A DNA stretch of 38,787 bases from an uncultured Anaeroplasmataceae bacterium (GTDB lineage Bacteria; Bacillota_I; Bacilli_A; Acholeplasmatales; Anaeroplasmataceae): contig CAJTTN010000014.1 in assembly GCA_910579215.1 (NCBI GenBank), positions 1-38,787 on the forward strand, written 5' to 3'. The notes under the pieces are model-generated. The model had not been told where the DNA came from, did not search any database, and saw only the letters and a program-made list of their open reading frames with translations. Both the position numbers and the translations under genes were made by a program. This document shows positions 22,481 to 29,983 of this stretch, in pieces (position 1 is the stretch's first letter; the number at the start of each line of letters is the position of its first letter).

Positions 22481-23878
22481 CTATCCCTCTAAAATTTGAT
22501 TTTCAAATAAAATTACATCCTTAGGCGTAGAAATTTTTACATTTTCTAGCTTTATAGTAGAGGCATGAGTGATGCTCATTGCTTCTTCAGCCGTAATTTC
22601 TATATTTTTAAATTCTAAATGATGAATAGGCATTTCCTGTAATCCTTCTATTTTAATACCCATTTTAGCATTAGAGCAATGAATATTTTCCATAAAAATA
22701 TTCCTAAATTCTGGAATATCCTCCTTTAAAGTACTCGTCATTTCATCTGTTTTTGTCGTCTCTAAATTTTTAAGAACATATCCCATTGTAAATATAAATG
22801 CTTCTTCTAAAATATTAGCCATATGAATATTTTTAATATGAATATTTTCTACTACACCACCTCGACCCATAGCCGACTTAAAGCGAATACCAATATCTGT
22901 GCCTATAAAGGTGCAATCTTCCACCCAAAAATTCTTTACTCCGCGGCTCATTTCACTTCCTACCACAAAGCCACCATGAGCATCAAATACCTTGCAGTCA
23001 TGAATCCATACATTTTCACATGGACCTTCCATCATTCTTCCTTCTGCATTTTTACCAGATTTTATGCAGATTCCATCATCTCCTACCTCAAAAATAGTTC
23101 CTACCACTTCACAATTTTTACATGATTCCAAATCTAATCCATCCCCATTTTGGGCAGAATATTTATTTCTTATTTTTGCATTTTTTAACGTAAAATTTGT
23201 ACAAAACCAAGGGTGCACATTCCATGCAGGGGAATTTTGTAGGGTAACATCCTCAATTAAAACTTTATCGCAATTTTTAAATGAAACTAAGACAGGACGA
23301 TAAAGATCGTAATATTTAGAAGCTTGTTCCAAAGCATTTGGATCAGAGTAATCAGGCTCTCCTGTAAGAACACCCTCATAGACAGTTTGAGTAGGATACC
23401 AAATTCCACCTTCTTTTGTTTCTTGAAAATAAGGACTTAGCTTTAAGCATCTTTCAAATTCCTTTTCTGTTAATTTGAACCGCTTAATCCCTCGCCAAAG
23501 CGCCCCATTTCCATCTATGACCCCCTTACCTGTAATAGCTATATTTTTTCGATTGCTCGCAGTGATTGGAGATAGGGCCCGTATTCTTTTTTGCCCCTCA
23601 TAATTTGTCCATATCAAAGGATATTCCTCCTTTGATTTTGTAAATTGCAAAAAAGCATTTTCTTCAAGATGAAGATTTACATTATCCTTTAGCTCAATGG
23701 GACCTGTGATAAAATAGCCGTTTGGAATCAGAACTACTCCTCCACCCTCAGTACTACAGGTATTTATTGCCTTTTGAATGGCTTCCTTATTATTAAATCG
23801 TAATGACGTGCTTGCTCCAAAGTCTAAAATATTATAAATTTGATTTTTAAACTTGGGCTTCTCTACAGTAAAATACAT
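22481..23878 (-). CDS. Glycoside hydrolase family 28 (polygalacturonase-like)
   Basis: A 465-aa right-handed beta-helix enzyme. It opens with YNILDFGASTSLRFNNKEAI, typical of the pectate-lyase superfamily. The GH28 catalytic pattern is present: NGDGLD with D246, GDDGIC with D267-D268, HGG with H301, and RFK (R332, K334). GH28 enzymes hydrolyse galacturonan or related uronic or rhamnose-containing polymers. There is no signal peptide or anchor, so it probably acts in the cytoplasm on imported oligosaccharides. No transporter or uronate pathway is adjacent, which is odd for pectin use. GGAGG lies nine bases before the ATG. Its promoter is built into the terminator of the upstream gene. Confidence 0.9.
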   Translation of the reverse strand: MYFTVEKPKFKNQIYNILDFGASTSLRFNNKEAIQKAINTCSTEGGGVVLIPNGYFITGPIELKDNVNLHLEENAFLQFTKSKEEYPLIWTNYEGQKRIRALSPITASNRKNIAITGKGVIDGNGALWRGIKRFKLTEKEFERCLKLSPYFQETKEGGIWYPTQTVYEGVLTGEPDYSDPNALEQASKYYDLYRPVLVSFKNCDKVLIEDVTLQNSPAWNVHPWFCTNFTLKNAKIRNKYSAQNGDGLDLESCKNCEVVGTIFEVGDDGICIKSGKNAEGRMMEGPCENVWIHDCKVFDAHGGFVVGSEMSRGVKNFWVEDCTFIGTDIGIRFKSAMGRGGVVENIHIKNIHMANILEEAFIFTMGYVLKNLETTKTDEMTSTLKEDIPEFRNIFMENIHCSNAKMGIKIEGLQEMPIHHLEFKNIEITAEEAMSITHASTIKLENVKISTPKDVILFENQILEG

Positions 23879-23898
23879 AATTCAATACCTCCTTATTC

Positions 23899-23927
23899 AT
23901 TATACAATAGAAAAGAAAGGTGGTCAA
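23899..23927 (-). promoter_or_regulatory. Promoter of the GH28 gene, within an 18-bp palindrome
   Basis: Minus strand: -35 TTGACC (23922-23927), 17-bp spacer, -10 TATAAT (23899-23904). The -35 is part of the perfect palindrome 23919-23936. Confidence 0.75.
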
Positions 23928-23936
23928 TTGACCACC
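23908..23936 (-). terminator. Terminator of the Wzz gene; possible operator
   Basis: A perfect palindrome, GGTGGTCAATTGACCACC (23919-23936), is followed on the minus strand by TTTCTTTTC. It can be a terminator hairpin. As duplex DNA it could also be a repressor site covering the GH28 -35. Confidence 0.7.
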
Positions 23937-23941
23937 CTGAA

Positions 23942-25258
23942 TTATTCAGTTTCTTCTTTTATAGGTTCCTCTAAAATAGGCTCTACTTCTAAAGCTTTCT
24001 TCTGCTTAAGATATTTTGGTAAATCCAAAGCTAAATTCAAGCAGCTAGCCAAAACAAATCCTATAACCAAAAATGCGACTAAGGCGATAAGGATATTAAA
24101 TCCACCCTCTTCTATAATGATAGAATTAGATTCGAATAACAATTTCGTATTCTGTTCATATATTTCTTCATTAAAGGCTTTATAATCATTTGTAAATTCT
24201 TGTAGTTTTGTATAGTGTTGCTCTAATCTTTCTTGAAAAGCAGCCAATTTGGTTGAATACTCAGGCATAGAAGAGCCAACAAGATAGGTATGATAAACAA
24301 CCTCGATCAAATGATCTATTTCGACATTTCTTTGAGCTAGGGCAGCAATCGAAGAAAACATTTCCTGAAAAGCAACATCTGTAACTGTTCCAGCTAAAGT
24401 ATCTCTTAATTGTGAAATCTGCTCGTATATAGCGTCCATCTTTTTTACGTTTGATTCTTTTTCTCGAGATAATTTTTCTATTTCGTTACGTATACTAGTT
24501 AAATAATCAGAATCAGGCTTAATATATCCATTTAACTCTACTTCAGATTTCATAGACACTAAATCATAAAAGCTAAAATAGCCCTCTATTTCATTCTGTG
24601 CTTCGTTTACCGTCTTTTGTATATTATCACCTGATTTTATAGTAACTGCATTACTATATTTAGAAATCATACTCTCATAGCCCTGAATGAGCATATCCTT
24701 TTGAGAGATTAATAGGTCTACTTGAGAAATATAATCTCCTACATAATCAAATTGCTTTAAAAAGCGATCATATTCTATCGTTTTACTTTTTTCTTTTATA
24801 TCATTTACAGGTAGTGACATTAATGTCGTGATAAAATCTTCTGCTTGATCACTATCTTTAAAGTATTTCTTCAATACGGTTACTGTATACTCTCCTGTTT
24901 TAGTAGGTGTATTGTTAATATTTATAACACCTTCTGTAATAGAAATAGCCTTTTGCATTTTCTCTACATCAATTGAAGAAAAGTTCTCCTTTTGTTCCTT
25001 AGCTCGCTTTAAATTATCTAAGGATATAAATTCCTTATAAAGAAACTCTGTCCCGTCTGGATACCGATTAGTTTCTGAATTTGGATACTTTATTTCAAAT
25101 GTTGAGATATACTGTGTTTTACTTGGGTTATATAATACCTGAACAAATATTACACCAAAAAGCATAACAAGTACAGTTACTGCTAAGAGTATCCACTTTT
25201 TTATTAATATAACATGGAATATTTCCCCAAGGGTTAATCCATCTTCTTTTTCTTCCAT
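23942..25258 (-). CDS. Wzz-type polysaccharide chain-length/co-polymerase protein
   Basis: A 438-aa inner-membrane protein with the PCP layout. A short cytoplasmic start, LTLGEIFHVILIKKWIL, leads into helix 1 (~20-38). A large extracytoplasmic domain with several long coiled-coil helices follows (~60-385), then helix 2 near residues 390-415 and an acidic cytoplasmic tail. Such proteins set chain length or couple polymerisation and export of surface polysaccharides. There is no tyrosine-kinase domain, and no polymerase, flippase or glycosyltransferase lies nearby, so it is isolated from a classical locus. It has a strong own promoter and a terminator. Confidence 0.75.
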   Translation of the reverse strand: MEEKEDGLTLGEIFHVILIKKWILLAVTVLVMLFGVIFVQVLYNPSKTQYISTFEIKYPNSETNRYPDGTEFLYKEFISLDNLKRAKEQKENFSSIDVEKMQKAISITEGVININNTPTKTGEYTVTVLKKYFKDSDQAEDFITTLMSLPVNDIKEKSKTIEYDRFLKQFDYVGDYISQVDLLISQKDMLIQGYESMISKYSNAVTIKSGDNIQKTVNEAQNEIEGYFSFYDLVSMKSEVELNGYIKPDSDYLTSIRNEIEKLSREKESNVKKMDAIYEQISQLRDTLAGTVTDVAFQEMFSSIAALAQRNVEIDHLIEVVYHTYLVGSSMPEYSTKLAAFQERLEQHYTKLQEFTNDYKAFNEEIYEQNTKLLFESNSIIIEEGGFNILIALVAFLVIGFVLASCLNLALDLPKYLKQKKALEVEPILEEPIKEETE

Positions 25259-25284
25259 AATCGTCCTCCTATTTATTAGGTATA

Positions 25285-25313
25285 ATTATACCCTATCTGT
25301 CGTCAATAGTCAA
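25285..25313 (-). promoter_or_regulatory. Strong sigma-A promoter of the Wzz gene
   Basis: Minus strand: -35 TTGACT (25308-25313), 17-bp spacer, -10 TATAAT (25285-25290). Confidence 0.85.
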
Positions 25314-25319
25314 CTTTTG

Positions 25320-25820
25320 TCACTTATTCGTCGAACCAAAGCCACCATTTCTAACAGTTGTTACATCATCATCAATTGTGATTCCATATTCTACAAATAT
25401 CCCCTGCATAAATGCATCACCTTTATGTATTAGAACTATTTTATTTTCATTTGAATCATTCGTTATTTTGGCAAAAATATGCCCTTCATTGTCTGAATTA
25501 TAATAATCACTGTCAATAATCCCTACTGTATTGTTTAGCTGGAGACGAAATTTAAAGCCCAGTCCACTTCTCGGATATAGTTTTAAAACGTAATTAGGCT
25601 CCATTTTTACGCGAATGCCTGTAGGGATTAAGCAGGTTTGGCCTGGAGCAAGCTCTATATCAAAGGGGGCATAAAAGTCATATCCTGCAGAACCCATAGT
25701 AGCCCTTTTAGGCAGCTTTAGATTAGCGTACACCTCTTCCTGATCAGAATTTTTATAAGATATAAAATAATTGTTTTTTGTTACAAATTCAAATTTTGCA
25801 ATTCTTTTAAACTCTGTCAT
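25320..25820 (-). CDS. dut: dUTP diphosphatase
   Basis: Hydrolyses dUTP to dUMP, which keeps uracil out of DNA. The 166-aa trimeric-type enzyme shows all five motifs: AGYDFYA (45-51), PRSGLGFK, NNTVGIIDSDYYN, GDAFMQGIF and the C-terminal RNGGFGSTNK. Compared with the ~145-aa average it has an extended N-terminus of about 35 residues and an insertion after motif 3. Such versions are common in Gram-positive bacteria and phages. GGAG precedes the ATG. It is a separate unit between Wzz and pgi, with its -35 in the pgi terminator tail. Confidence 0.92.
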   Translation of the reverse strand: MTEFKRIAKFEFVTKNNYFISYKNSDQEEVYANLKLPKRATMGSAGYDFYAPFDIELAPGQTCLIPTGIRVKMEPNYVLKLYPRSGLGFKFRLQLNNTVGIIDSDYYNSDNEGHIFAKITNDSNENKIVLIHKGDAFMQGIFVEYGITIDDDVTTVRNGGFGSTNK

Positions 25821-25855
25821 AAAACCACTCCTTTTTTCTCTACTTTTCCTAAATT

Positions 25856-25884
25856 ATTTTACCATTGAATTGTAAAAAAAACAA
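25856..25884 (-). promoter_or_regulatory. Promoter of dut
   Basis: Minus strand: -35 TTGTTT (25879-25884), 17-bp spacer, -10 TAAAAT (25856-25861). The -35 abuts the T run of the pgi terminator. Confidence 0.55.
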
Positions 25885-25907
25885 GAAAAATGGAGATTTC
25901 TCTCCAT
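25883..25907 (-). terminator. Terminator of pgi
   Basis: Seven-bp stem ATGGAGA/TCTCCAT (25890-25907), loop 4, then TTTTC on the minus strand, three bases after the pgi stop. Confidence 0.82.
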
Positions 25908-25909
25908 CT

Positions 25910-27241
25910 TTATCTAAGCTTCTCCTCTAAAGCCTGTTTTAAATCTTCATATCCAGGCTTGCCAAGTAAAGCAAACATATTCTTCTTGTACGCTTCTACC
26001 CCTGGTTGATTAAAAGGATTTACCCCTAAAGTGTATGCCGAAACTCCACAAGCAAGCTCAAAGAAATAAACCATATAGCCGAAGCTATAAGCAGATACAT
26101 TAGGAATAGTCAAACGAAGGTTTGGTACACCTCCATCTACATGTGCAACCATAGTTCCTGTCATTGCCATCTTGTTTACGTAATCCATAGTTTTTCCAGC
26201 CAAGAAATTTAAGCCGTCTAAATTATCCTTATCCTTAGAGATTACAATATCAGAAATAGGCTTTTCAATATTTAATACTGTTTCAAAAACTGTGCGCTCT
26301 CCATCCTGAATCATTTGTCCTAGGGAATGTAAATCTGTAGAGAAGGAAGCAGATGTAATCCATATTCCTTTTCCATCCTTTCCCTCAGATTCACCATATA
26401 GCTGCTTCCACCACTCTGCAAAATACTGAAGTCTAGGCTCATAGTTTACAAGCATTTCAATCTTTTTGCCCTTGCGATACAATGTATTTCTAACTAAAGC
26501 ATATTTTAGTGCGTCATTTTTTTCAACATCTTCCTCTTTATAATATAAATAGGCATCCTTAGCACCATTAAGCATAGCCTCAACATCTATACCTGCAGCT
26601 GCAATAGGTAATAATCCTACAGGTGTTAAAACTGAAAATCTTCCACCAACATCATCTGGAACCACAAAGGTCATATATCCTTCTGCATCTGCCAACGTTT
26701 TTAATGCTCCTTTTGCCTTATCTGTTGTTGCATAAATACGATTTTTTGCCTCCGCTTTTCCATAACGCTCTTCTATGTATTCCTTAAAGATTCTAAAAGC
26801 GATAGCTGGCTCTGTAGTCGTTCCTGATTTAGAAATAACATTAATAGAAAAATCCTTATCCTTTAAATATTCTAAAAGTTCAGCAACATATGTAGATGAA
26901 ATTTGGTTTCCAACAAATATAACCTCTACTCCTGTTTGATTAAAATACTTTTTCAGCATTTCAATCGCTGCCCTTGCCCCTAAATAGGATCCACCTATAC
27001 CAATAGCTAAAAGAACCTGAGACTGTGACTGAATCCTTTTTCCAGCAGTTAAAATATCTGTGAGCTCTTTTTTATCATATTCAACAGGTAAATCTAACCA
27101 TCCTAAAAAATCATTTCCAGCCCCTTGCTTTGATCTTAAAAGCTGATGAGCTGCTATAATATCCTTTCTAACAGAGTTATATTCTTCTTGGGTATAAAAA
27201 GAACTAGCCTGCGTAACATCTAAATCTAAATACTTTTCCAT
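25910..27241 (-). CDS. pgi: Glucose-6-phosphate isomerase
   Basis: Glycolytic interconversion of glucose-6-phosphate and fructose-6-phosphate. The 443-aa protein is the shorter type typical of Bacillota. It has LAIGIGGSYLGARA, VISKSGTTTEPAIAFR (phosphate-binding SIS core), DDVGGRFSVLTPVGLLP, and FNQPGVEAYKKNMF near the C-terminus with the catalytic lysine. It stands as a single-gene unit with an extended -10 promoter and a terminator on each side. Confidence 0.96.
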   Translation of the reverse strand: MEKYLDLDVTQASSFYTQEEYNSVRKDIIAAHQLLRSKQGAGNDFLGWLDLPVEYDKKELTDILTAGKRIQSQSQVLLAIGIGGSYLGARAAIEMLKKYFNQTGVEVIFVGNQISSTYVAELLEYLKDKDFSINVISKSGTTTEPAIAFRIFKEYIEERYGKAEAKNRIYATTDKAKGALKTLADAEGYMTFVVPDDVGGRFSVLTPVGLLPIAAAGIDVEAMLNGAKDAYLYYKEEDVEKNDALKYALVRNTLYRKGKKIEMLVNYEPRLQYFAEWWKQLYGESEGKDGKGIWITSASFSTDLHSLGQMIQDGERTVFETVLNIEKPISDIVISKDKDNLDGLNFLAGKTMDYVNKMAMTGTMVAHVDGGVPNLRLTIPNVSAYSFGYMVYFFELACGVSAYTLGVNPFNQPGVEAYKKNMFALLGKPGYEDLKQALEEKLR

Positions 27242-27262
27242 AAATTGCCTCCTATTTCCTTA

Positions 27263-27271
27263 ATTATACCA
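27263..27271 (-). promoter_or_regulatory. Extended -10 promoter of pgi
   Basis: Minus strand TGGTATAAT with no good -35, about 22 bp before the start codon. Confidence 0.65.
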
Positions 27272-27282
27272 CTACCTAGAGT

Positions 27283-27311
27283 AAAAGAAAAGGTTTAGAA
27301 AAATCTAAACC
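27283..27311 (-). terminator. Terminator of the PAP2-like gene
   Basis: The stem GGTTTAGA/TCTAAACC (27292-27311) is followed on the minus strand by TTTTCTTTT. Confidence 0.85.
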
Positions 27312-27321
27312 CATTTTTTCA

Positions 27322-27852
27322 TTATATAAAACTAACCAATATAAAATAGCCGGATACTCCAAAAATAATGCCAAGCAGCATACCACCTAAAACCTCAAAG
27401 AATTTATGTCCAAGCATTTCCTTCAAAAAACCCTTTTTACCAAACCCTATAGATTGCTTTTCCTCCATAGGCATATCCTTAGCTAAGTTGTTTAAAATCT
27501 GAGCATGCTTAGAGGCCTCTAAGCGCACCCCCATAGCATCATGAATTGTAACTATTGCAAATATCAAGGCTACTGCAAAGGACCAATCTAAACCACTAAT
27601 GTCATGGAGCTGAAAACAAAACAATGAGGTTACCAAGGTCATACATAGACAGCTATGTGAGCTAGGAAAGCCACCAGTATAGCATAAATATTTCCAAGCT
27701 AATCTTTTTTCTCTTATCGATAAAATAATGAACTTGATTAATTGGCAAAGTAATAGGGCTACTAAGCAAATCCATATGATTTGAATAGCACGTGTATTAA
27801 TCAGCTTTAAAAACTCTTGAAAGGGTGTATCCTTATCAGTTAAGAATAGCAT
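27322..27852 (-). CDS. Divergent PAP2-family membrane protein (DUF212/YuiD)
   Basis: A 176-aa membrane protein with about four helices. It carries GGFPSSHS near residue 63 and IHDAMGVRLEASKHAQILN near residue 110, the acid-phosphatase-like motifs of the divergent PAP2 (DUF212) family. A phosphatase acting on a lipid phosphate is the family expectation; the substrate is unknown. Several ATG codons cluster at the start. I use the one at 27852 because GGGAG lies nine bases ahead, while the two upstream ATGs sit directly against that site. It overlaps the nfu gene by 17 bp. Confidence 0.8.
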   Translation of the reverse strand: MLFLTDKDTPFQEFLKLINTRAIQIIWICLVALLLCQLIKFIILSIREKRLAWKYLCYTGGFPSSHSCLCMTLVTSLFCFQLHDISGLDWSFAVALIFAIVTIHDAMGVRLEASKHAQILNNLAKDMPMEEKQSIGFGKKGFLKEMLGHKFFEVLGGMLLGIIFGVSGYFILVSFI

Positions 27853-28099
27853 CAGCATCATCTCCCATCTGAAGGTTTTTCACCTCAATAACCTCAGGTA
27901 CATTTTCTAATAATAGCGCCTCTATACCATCCTTTAATGTAGAATCTAAAGCTCCACAATCTATACATGCTCCCAACATACGTATATATACTATACCATC
28001 CTTAAATCCAAGGTATTCTAAATCTCCTCCCTCTGAATTTAAATATGGTCGTATTTTATTTAAAATTTTTTGAATTTTTTCTTCTACCTTATTTTCCAT
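27836..28099 (-). CDS. NifU C-terminal-domain iron-sulfur scaffold protein
   Basis: An 87-aa stand-alone NFU domain: IRPYLNSEGGDLEYLGFKDG, then LGACIDCGALDSTLKDGIE with the CxxC pair (C-I-D-C) that holds a 4Fe-4S cluster between two subunits. It delivers clusters to apoproteins. In B. subtilis the homologue YutI is close to yutD; here the same two genes are neighbours, 5 bp apart, which supports both calls. Confidence 0.92.
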   Translation of the reverse strand: MENKVEEKIQKILNKIRPYLNSEGGDLEYLGFKDGIVYIRMLGACIDCGALDSTLKDGIEALLLENVPEVIEVKNLQMGDDADAILN

Positions 28100-28104
28100 A
28101 GCTT

Positions 28105-28722
28105 TTACTTCTTATTTCTCTTTCTATTTCTATGATTATAATTATTATTTTTTCTATTTTGATTTGGAACAAAGCCAGGACTACTAGATACATAGCTTTG
28201 AGTAGCTTCCTGTTTCTCAGGAGCTTTATTATTTTGTGGTTCCTGCTTAATTAATTCCTTCAATTCCCCGGATAAGGTTCCTTTGGGAATTTGGTTTAGC
28301 TTAGAAGTTTCTATTATAATATTAGGATTTCCTTTAGGTGTAGGCTCTAACATAATATTTTCCTTATCAAAGGATTCTTTAACTAATGAGTGAATCATAA
28401 AGCCATTAGATTTAGGCTCGGAAGGGTTACTTAATTCATGCTGATATTCCTTATCAGATTGTATTCTCTTCAAAATGAAATAAGGACACCCCATGGCACA
28501 GGATAGCTCTAGGTAATCCTCAATAAAACCAAAATAATTCTTACTTTTGGGATTCGTATCAAAGCCTTTAAGCCTCAAAATGCCAGAGCTAATGTCTCCA
28601 ACTATATATAGATATCTATCAAAACACTCTTCAATATATTTTTCTTCAAATACTTCCAAACGAAAAGCATCACGATAGTTACTTTCCACCTTGTATTTTC
28701 CTTTTTTACTATCTATTAGCAT
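28105..28722 (-). CDS. yutD: YutD-like protein with basic Asn-rich tail
   Basis: A 205-aa protein. Residues ~10-90 match YutD (DUF1027): NYRDAFRLEVFEEKYIEECF, DRYLYIVGDISSGILRLKGF and a CAMGCPYFILKRI end. Then comes an unrelated linker, and the last ~25 residues are very rich in Asn, Arg and Lys (NYNHRNRKRNKK). YutD function is unknown; the basic tail suggests RNA or nucleic-acid contact, which is inference. The AGGTGGT site and an extended -10 promoter precede it, so it leads the yutD-nfu-PAP2 unit. Confidence 0.82.
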   Translation of the reverse strand: MLIDSKKGKYKVESNYRDAFRLEVFEEKYIEECFDRYLYIVGDISSGILRLKGFDTNPKSKNYFGFIEDYLELSCAMGCPYFILKRIQSDKEYQHELSNPSEPKSNGFMIHSLVKESFDKENIMLEPTPKGNPNIIIETSKLNQIPKGTLSGELKELIKQEPQNNKAPEKQEATQSYVSSSPGFVPNQNRKNNNYNHRNRKRNKK

Positions 28723-28738
28723 AATACCACCTAGAGAT

Positions 28739-28766
28739 ATTATACCACATTTCCATAATTTTACAA
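28739..28766 (-). promoter_or_regulatory. Promoter of yutD-nfu-PAP2
   Basis: Minus strand: -35 TTGTAA (28761-28766), 16-bp spacer, -10 TATAAT (28739-28744) with extended TGG. Confidence 0.78.
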
Positions 28767-28795
28767 AAGATTTCTTATTTAACTTATTATTAGAA

Positions 28796-28831
28796 TAAAA
28801 AAGAGACTGGAAGCTGTAGAGCTTTAGTCTC
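28796..28831 (-). terminator. Terminator of yunC-yunB
   Basis: The outer stem GAGACT/AGTCTC (28803-28831) encloses an inner AAGCT/AGCTT stem and is followed by TTTTTT on the minus strand. Confidence 0.88.
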
Positions 28832-29479
28832 CTATCGATTATTTTTTACTATATCTCCTAAATAATAAGGGATATCATTATTTAAAATTTCTAAAGCGAT
28901 TGGGATTGAAATTTTAGTTTGTACTGTATGCGTTTGAAAAGGAATAACACTCTTAATATTAAGTGCAATTGCCATATTAATTTCTAAAACTGTTGTATTC
29001 AATCCATAGCTTTCAATATTTTTTTCAATAATAACATCCTGATTACCAACAACCTCTAAATCTATAGGAACTCTAATGCCTTTTGAAAAAAAGTAATTTA
29101 ATCCAAAAAAGTAGCCCAAGGGTAAATCTATTGTTGATAGCCTTTCTCCTTGATTGATAACATCTATACAAGAAGCAATATATCTAGAAATATTATTTCG
29201 AATATAATTAATGGTTTTTACATCTAAATATGCATAGGTAACCTTTCCTGTAGAATCATAGGCTTCACATAAAACACTTTTTCCATCCAGTAGTTCTACT
29301 ACTCCTTCACTGATACCCTCATCAATTACTTGCGTTGCATATCCTATTATAATAGATTTTGTATAGGTCTCCATTGCTTCAGAAAAATAGCTTAAAGAAA
29401 ATCGACCAGCAAAAACAAGTAATACTATAAATAGGAATAGAATGCTACCTTTCCTGACGAATCTTTTCAAAGGCTTCAT
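28832..29479 (-). CDS. yunB: Sporulation protein YunB
   Basis: A 215-aa protein with one N-terminal membrane helix (~11-30) and an external domain. Family hallmarks are IDLPLGYFFGLNYFFSKG, IRVPIDLEVVGNQDVIIEKN, ESYGLNTTVLEINMAIALN and a final VQTKISIPIALEILNNDIP. YunB belongs to the sigma-E regulon of B. subtilis and is found in endospore formers; its exact job is unclear. It overlaps yunC by 35 bp, and the same yunB/yunC pairing occurs in B. subtilis. AGGA lies ten bases before the ATG. A sigma-E-like promoter precedes the pair. Confidence 0.88.
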   Translation of the reverse strand: MKPLKRFVRKGSILFLFIVLLVFAGRFSLSYFSEAMETYTKSIIIGYATQVIDEGISEGVVELLDGKSVLCEAYDSTGKVTYAYLDVKTINYIRNNISRYIASCIDVINQGERLSTIDLPLGYFFGLNYFFSKGIRVPIDLEVVGNQDVIIEKNIESYGLNTTVLEINMAIALNIKSVIPFQTHTVQTKISIPIALEILNNDIPYYLGDIVKNNR

Positions 29480-29747
29480 AAACTGTTAATCCTGGTATAA
29501 TCCCTAAGCTTTTTGCATATTGAGTACTATCAAAAATAGGTGCATTTAAAAGTTGTTCTAGAGTTTTAACTTTAACTGCCTTACCACAAAGAACCTCACG
29601 ATCTTTATATATTTCTACATCTAATGCGCCACACATAAAAAACGCACCATAACCCTCTAATAATAAAAGGGTAGTTCCTTCTAGTTCTATCTCTATTGTA
29701 TTTAGTTCCAATTCATTTCTTTTCATAAGTCCTTGCTTAATTTTCAT
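29445..29747 (-). CDS. yunC: YunC-family DUF1805 protein
   Basis: A 100-aa protein. The DUF1805 core reads GYGAFFMCGALDVEIY, then KAVKVKTLEQLLNAPI and LGIIPGLTVYEAFEKI. B. subtilis YunC has the same CGALD and TIDQLLDAP features. No biochemical role is established. I keep the ATG at 29747, which has GGTGAT ahead and gives the expected N-terminal length; the internal ATG at 29726 has a site only three bases away. It is the first gene of a two-gene unit. Confidence 0.88.
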   Translation of the reverse strand: MKIKQGLMKRNELELNTIEIELEGTTLLLLEGYGAFFMCGALDVEIYKDREVLCGKAVKVKTLEQLLNAPIFDSTQYAKSLGIIPGLTVYEAFEKIRQER

Positions 29748-29762
29748 TTTATCACCATTAAA

Positions 29763-29791
29763 TCTTTATGCATAAGCCTTTATAAATATGC
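29763..29791 (-). promoter_or_regulatory. Sigma-E-like promoter of yunC-yunB
   Basis: Minus strand: GCATATT (29785-29791, exact match to the sigma-E KMATATT -35), 14-bp spacer, CATAAAGA (29763-29770, CATA conserved). No sigma-A promoter fits. The predicted transcript would start at or just before the GGTGAT ribosome site. Confidence 0.5.
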
Positions 29792-29881
29792 ATCATGTCC
29801 AAATCTAATCTATGATTTTATTTCAACTGTTTTTTTATAATTTTCGTGCTTTTTCTTTGGTTTTCAGCAAATAAATTTGTA

Positions 29882-29920
29882 TAAAAAAAGAAAAAGATGT
29901 TAAAGGCTTTAAACTCATCT
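29882..29920 (-). terminator. Second terminator downstream of the feo operon
   Basis: An imperfect hairpin (AGATG/CATCT outer stem, TTAAA/TTTAA inner stem) is followed on the minus strand by a long T-rich run. It may back up the terminator at 29943-29978. Confidence 0.55.
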
Positions 29921-29942
29921 CTGTCTACAAGATTTCATAATT

Positions 29943-29978
29943 CAAAATTAAAAAGAAGACCAAGCTATTGATCTTCTT
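29943..29978 (-). terminator. Terminator of the feo operon
   Basis: Nine-bp stem (29953-29961 with 29970-29978, one G-T wobble) followed on the minus strand by TTTAATTTT. Confidence 0.78.
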
Positions 29979-29983
29979 CTATC

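Noticed and set aside
29748..29880. Sigma-A promoter for yunC using TTGAAA near 29820
   Set aside because: No acceptable -10 hexamer lies 16-18 bp downstream.
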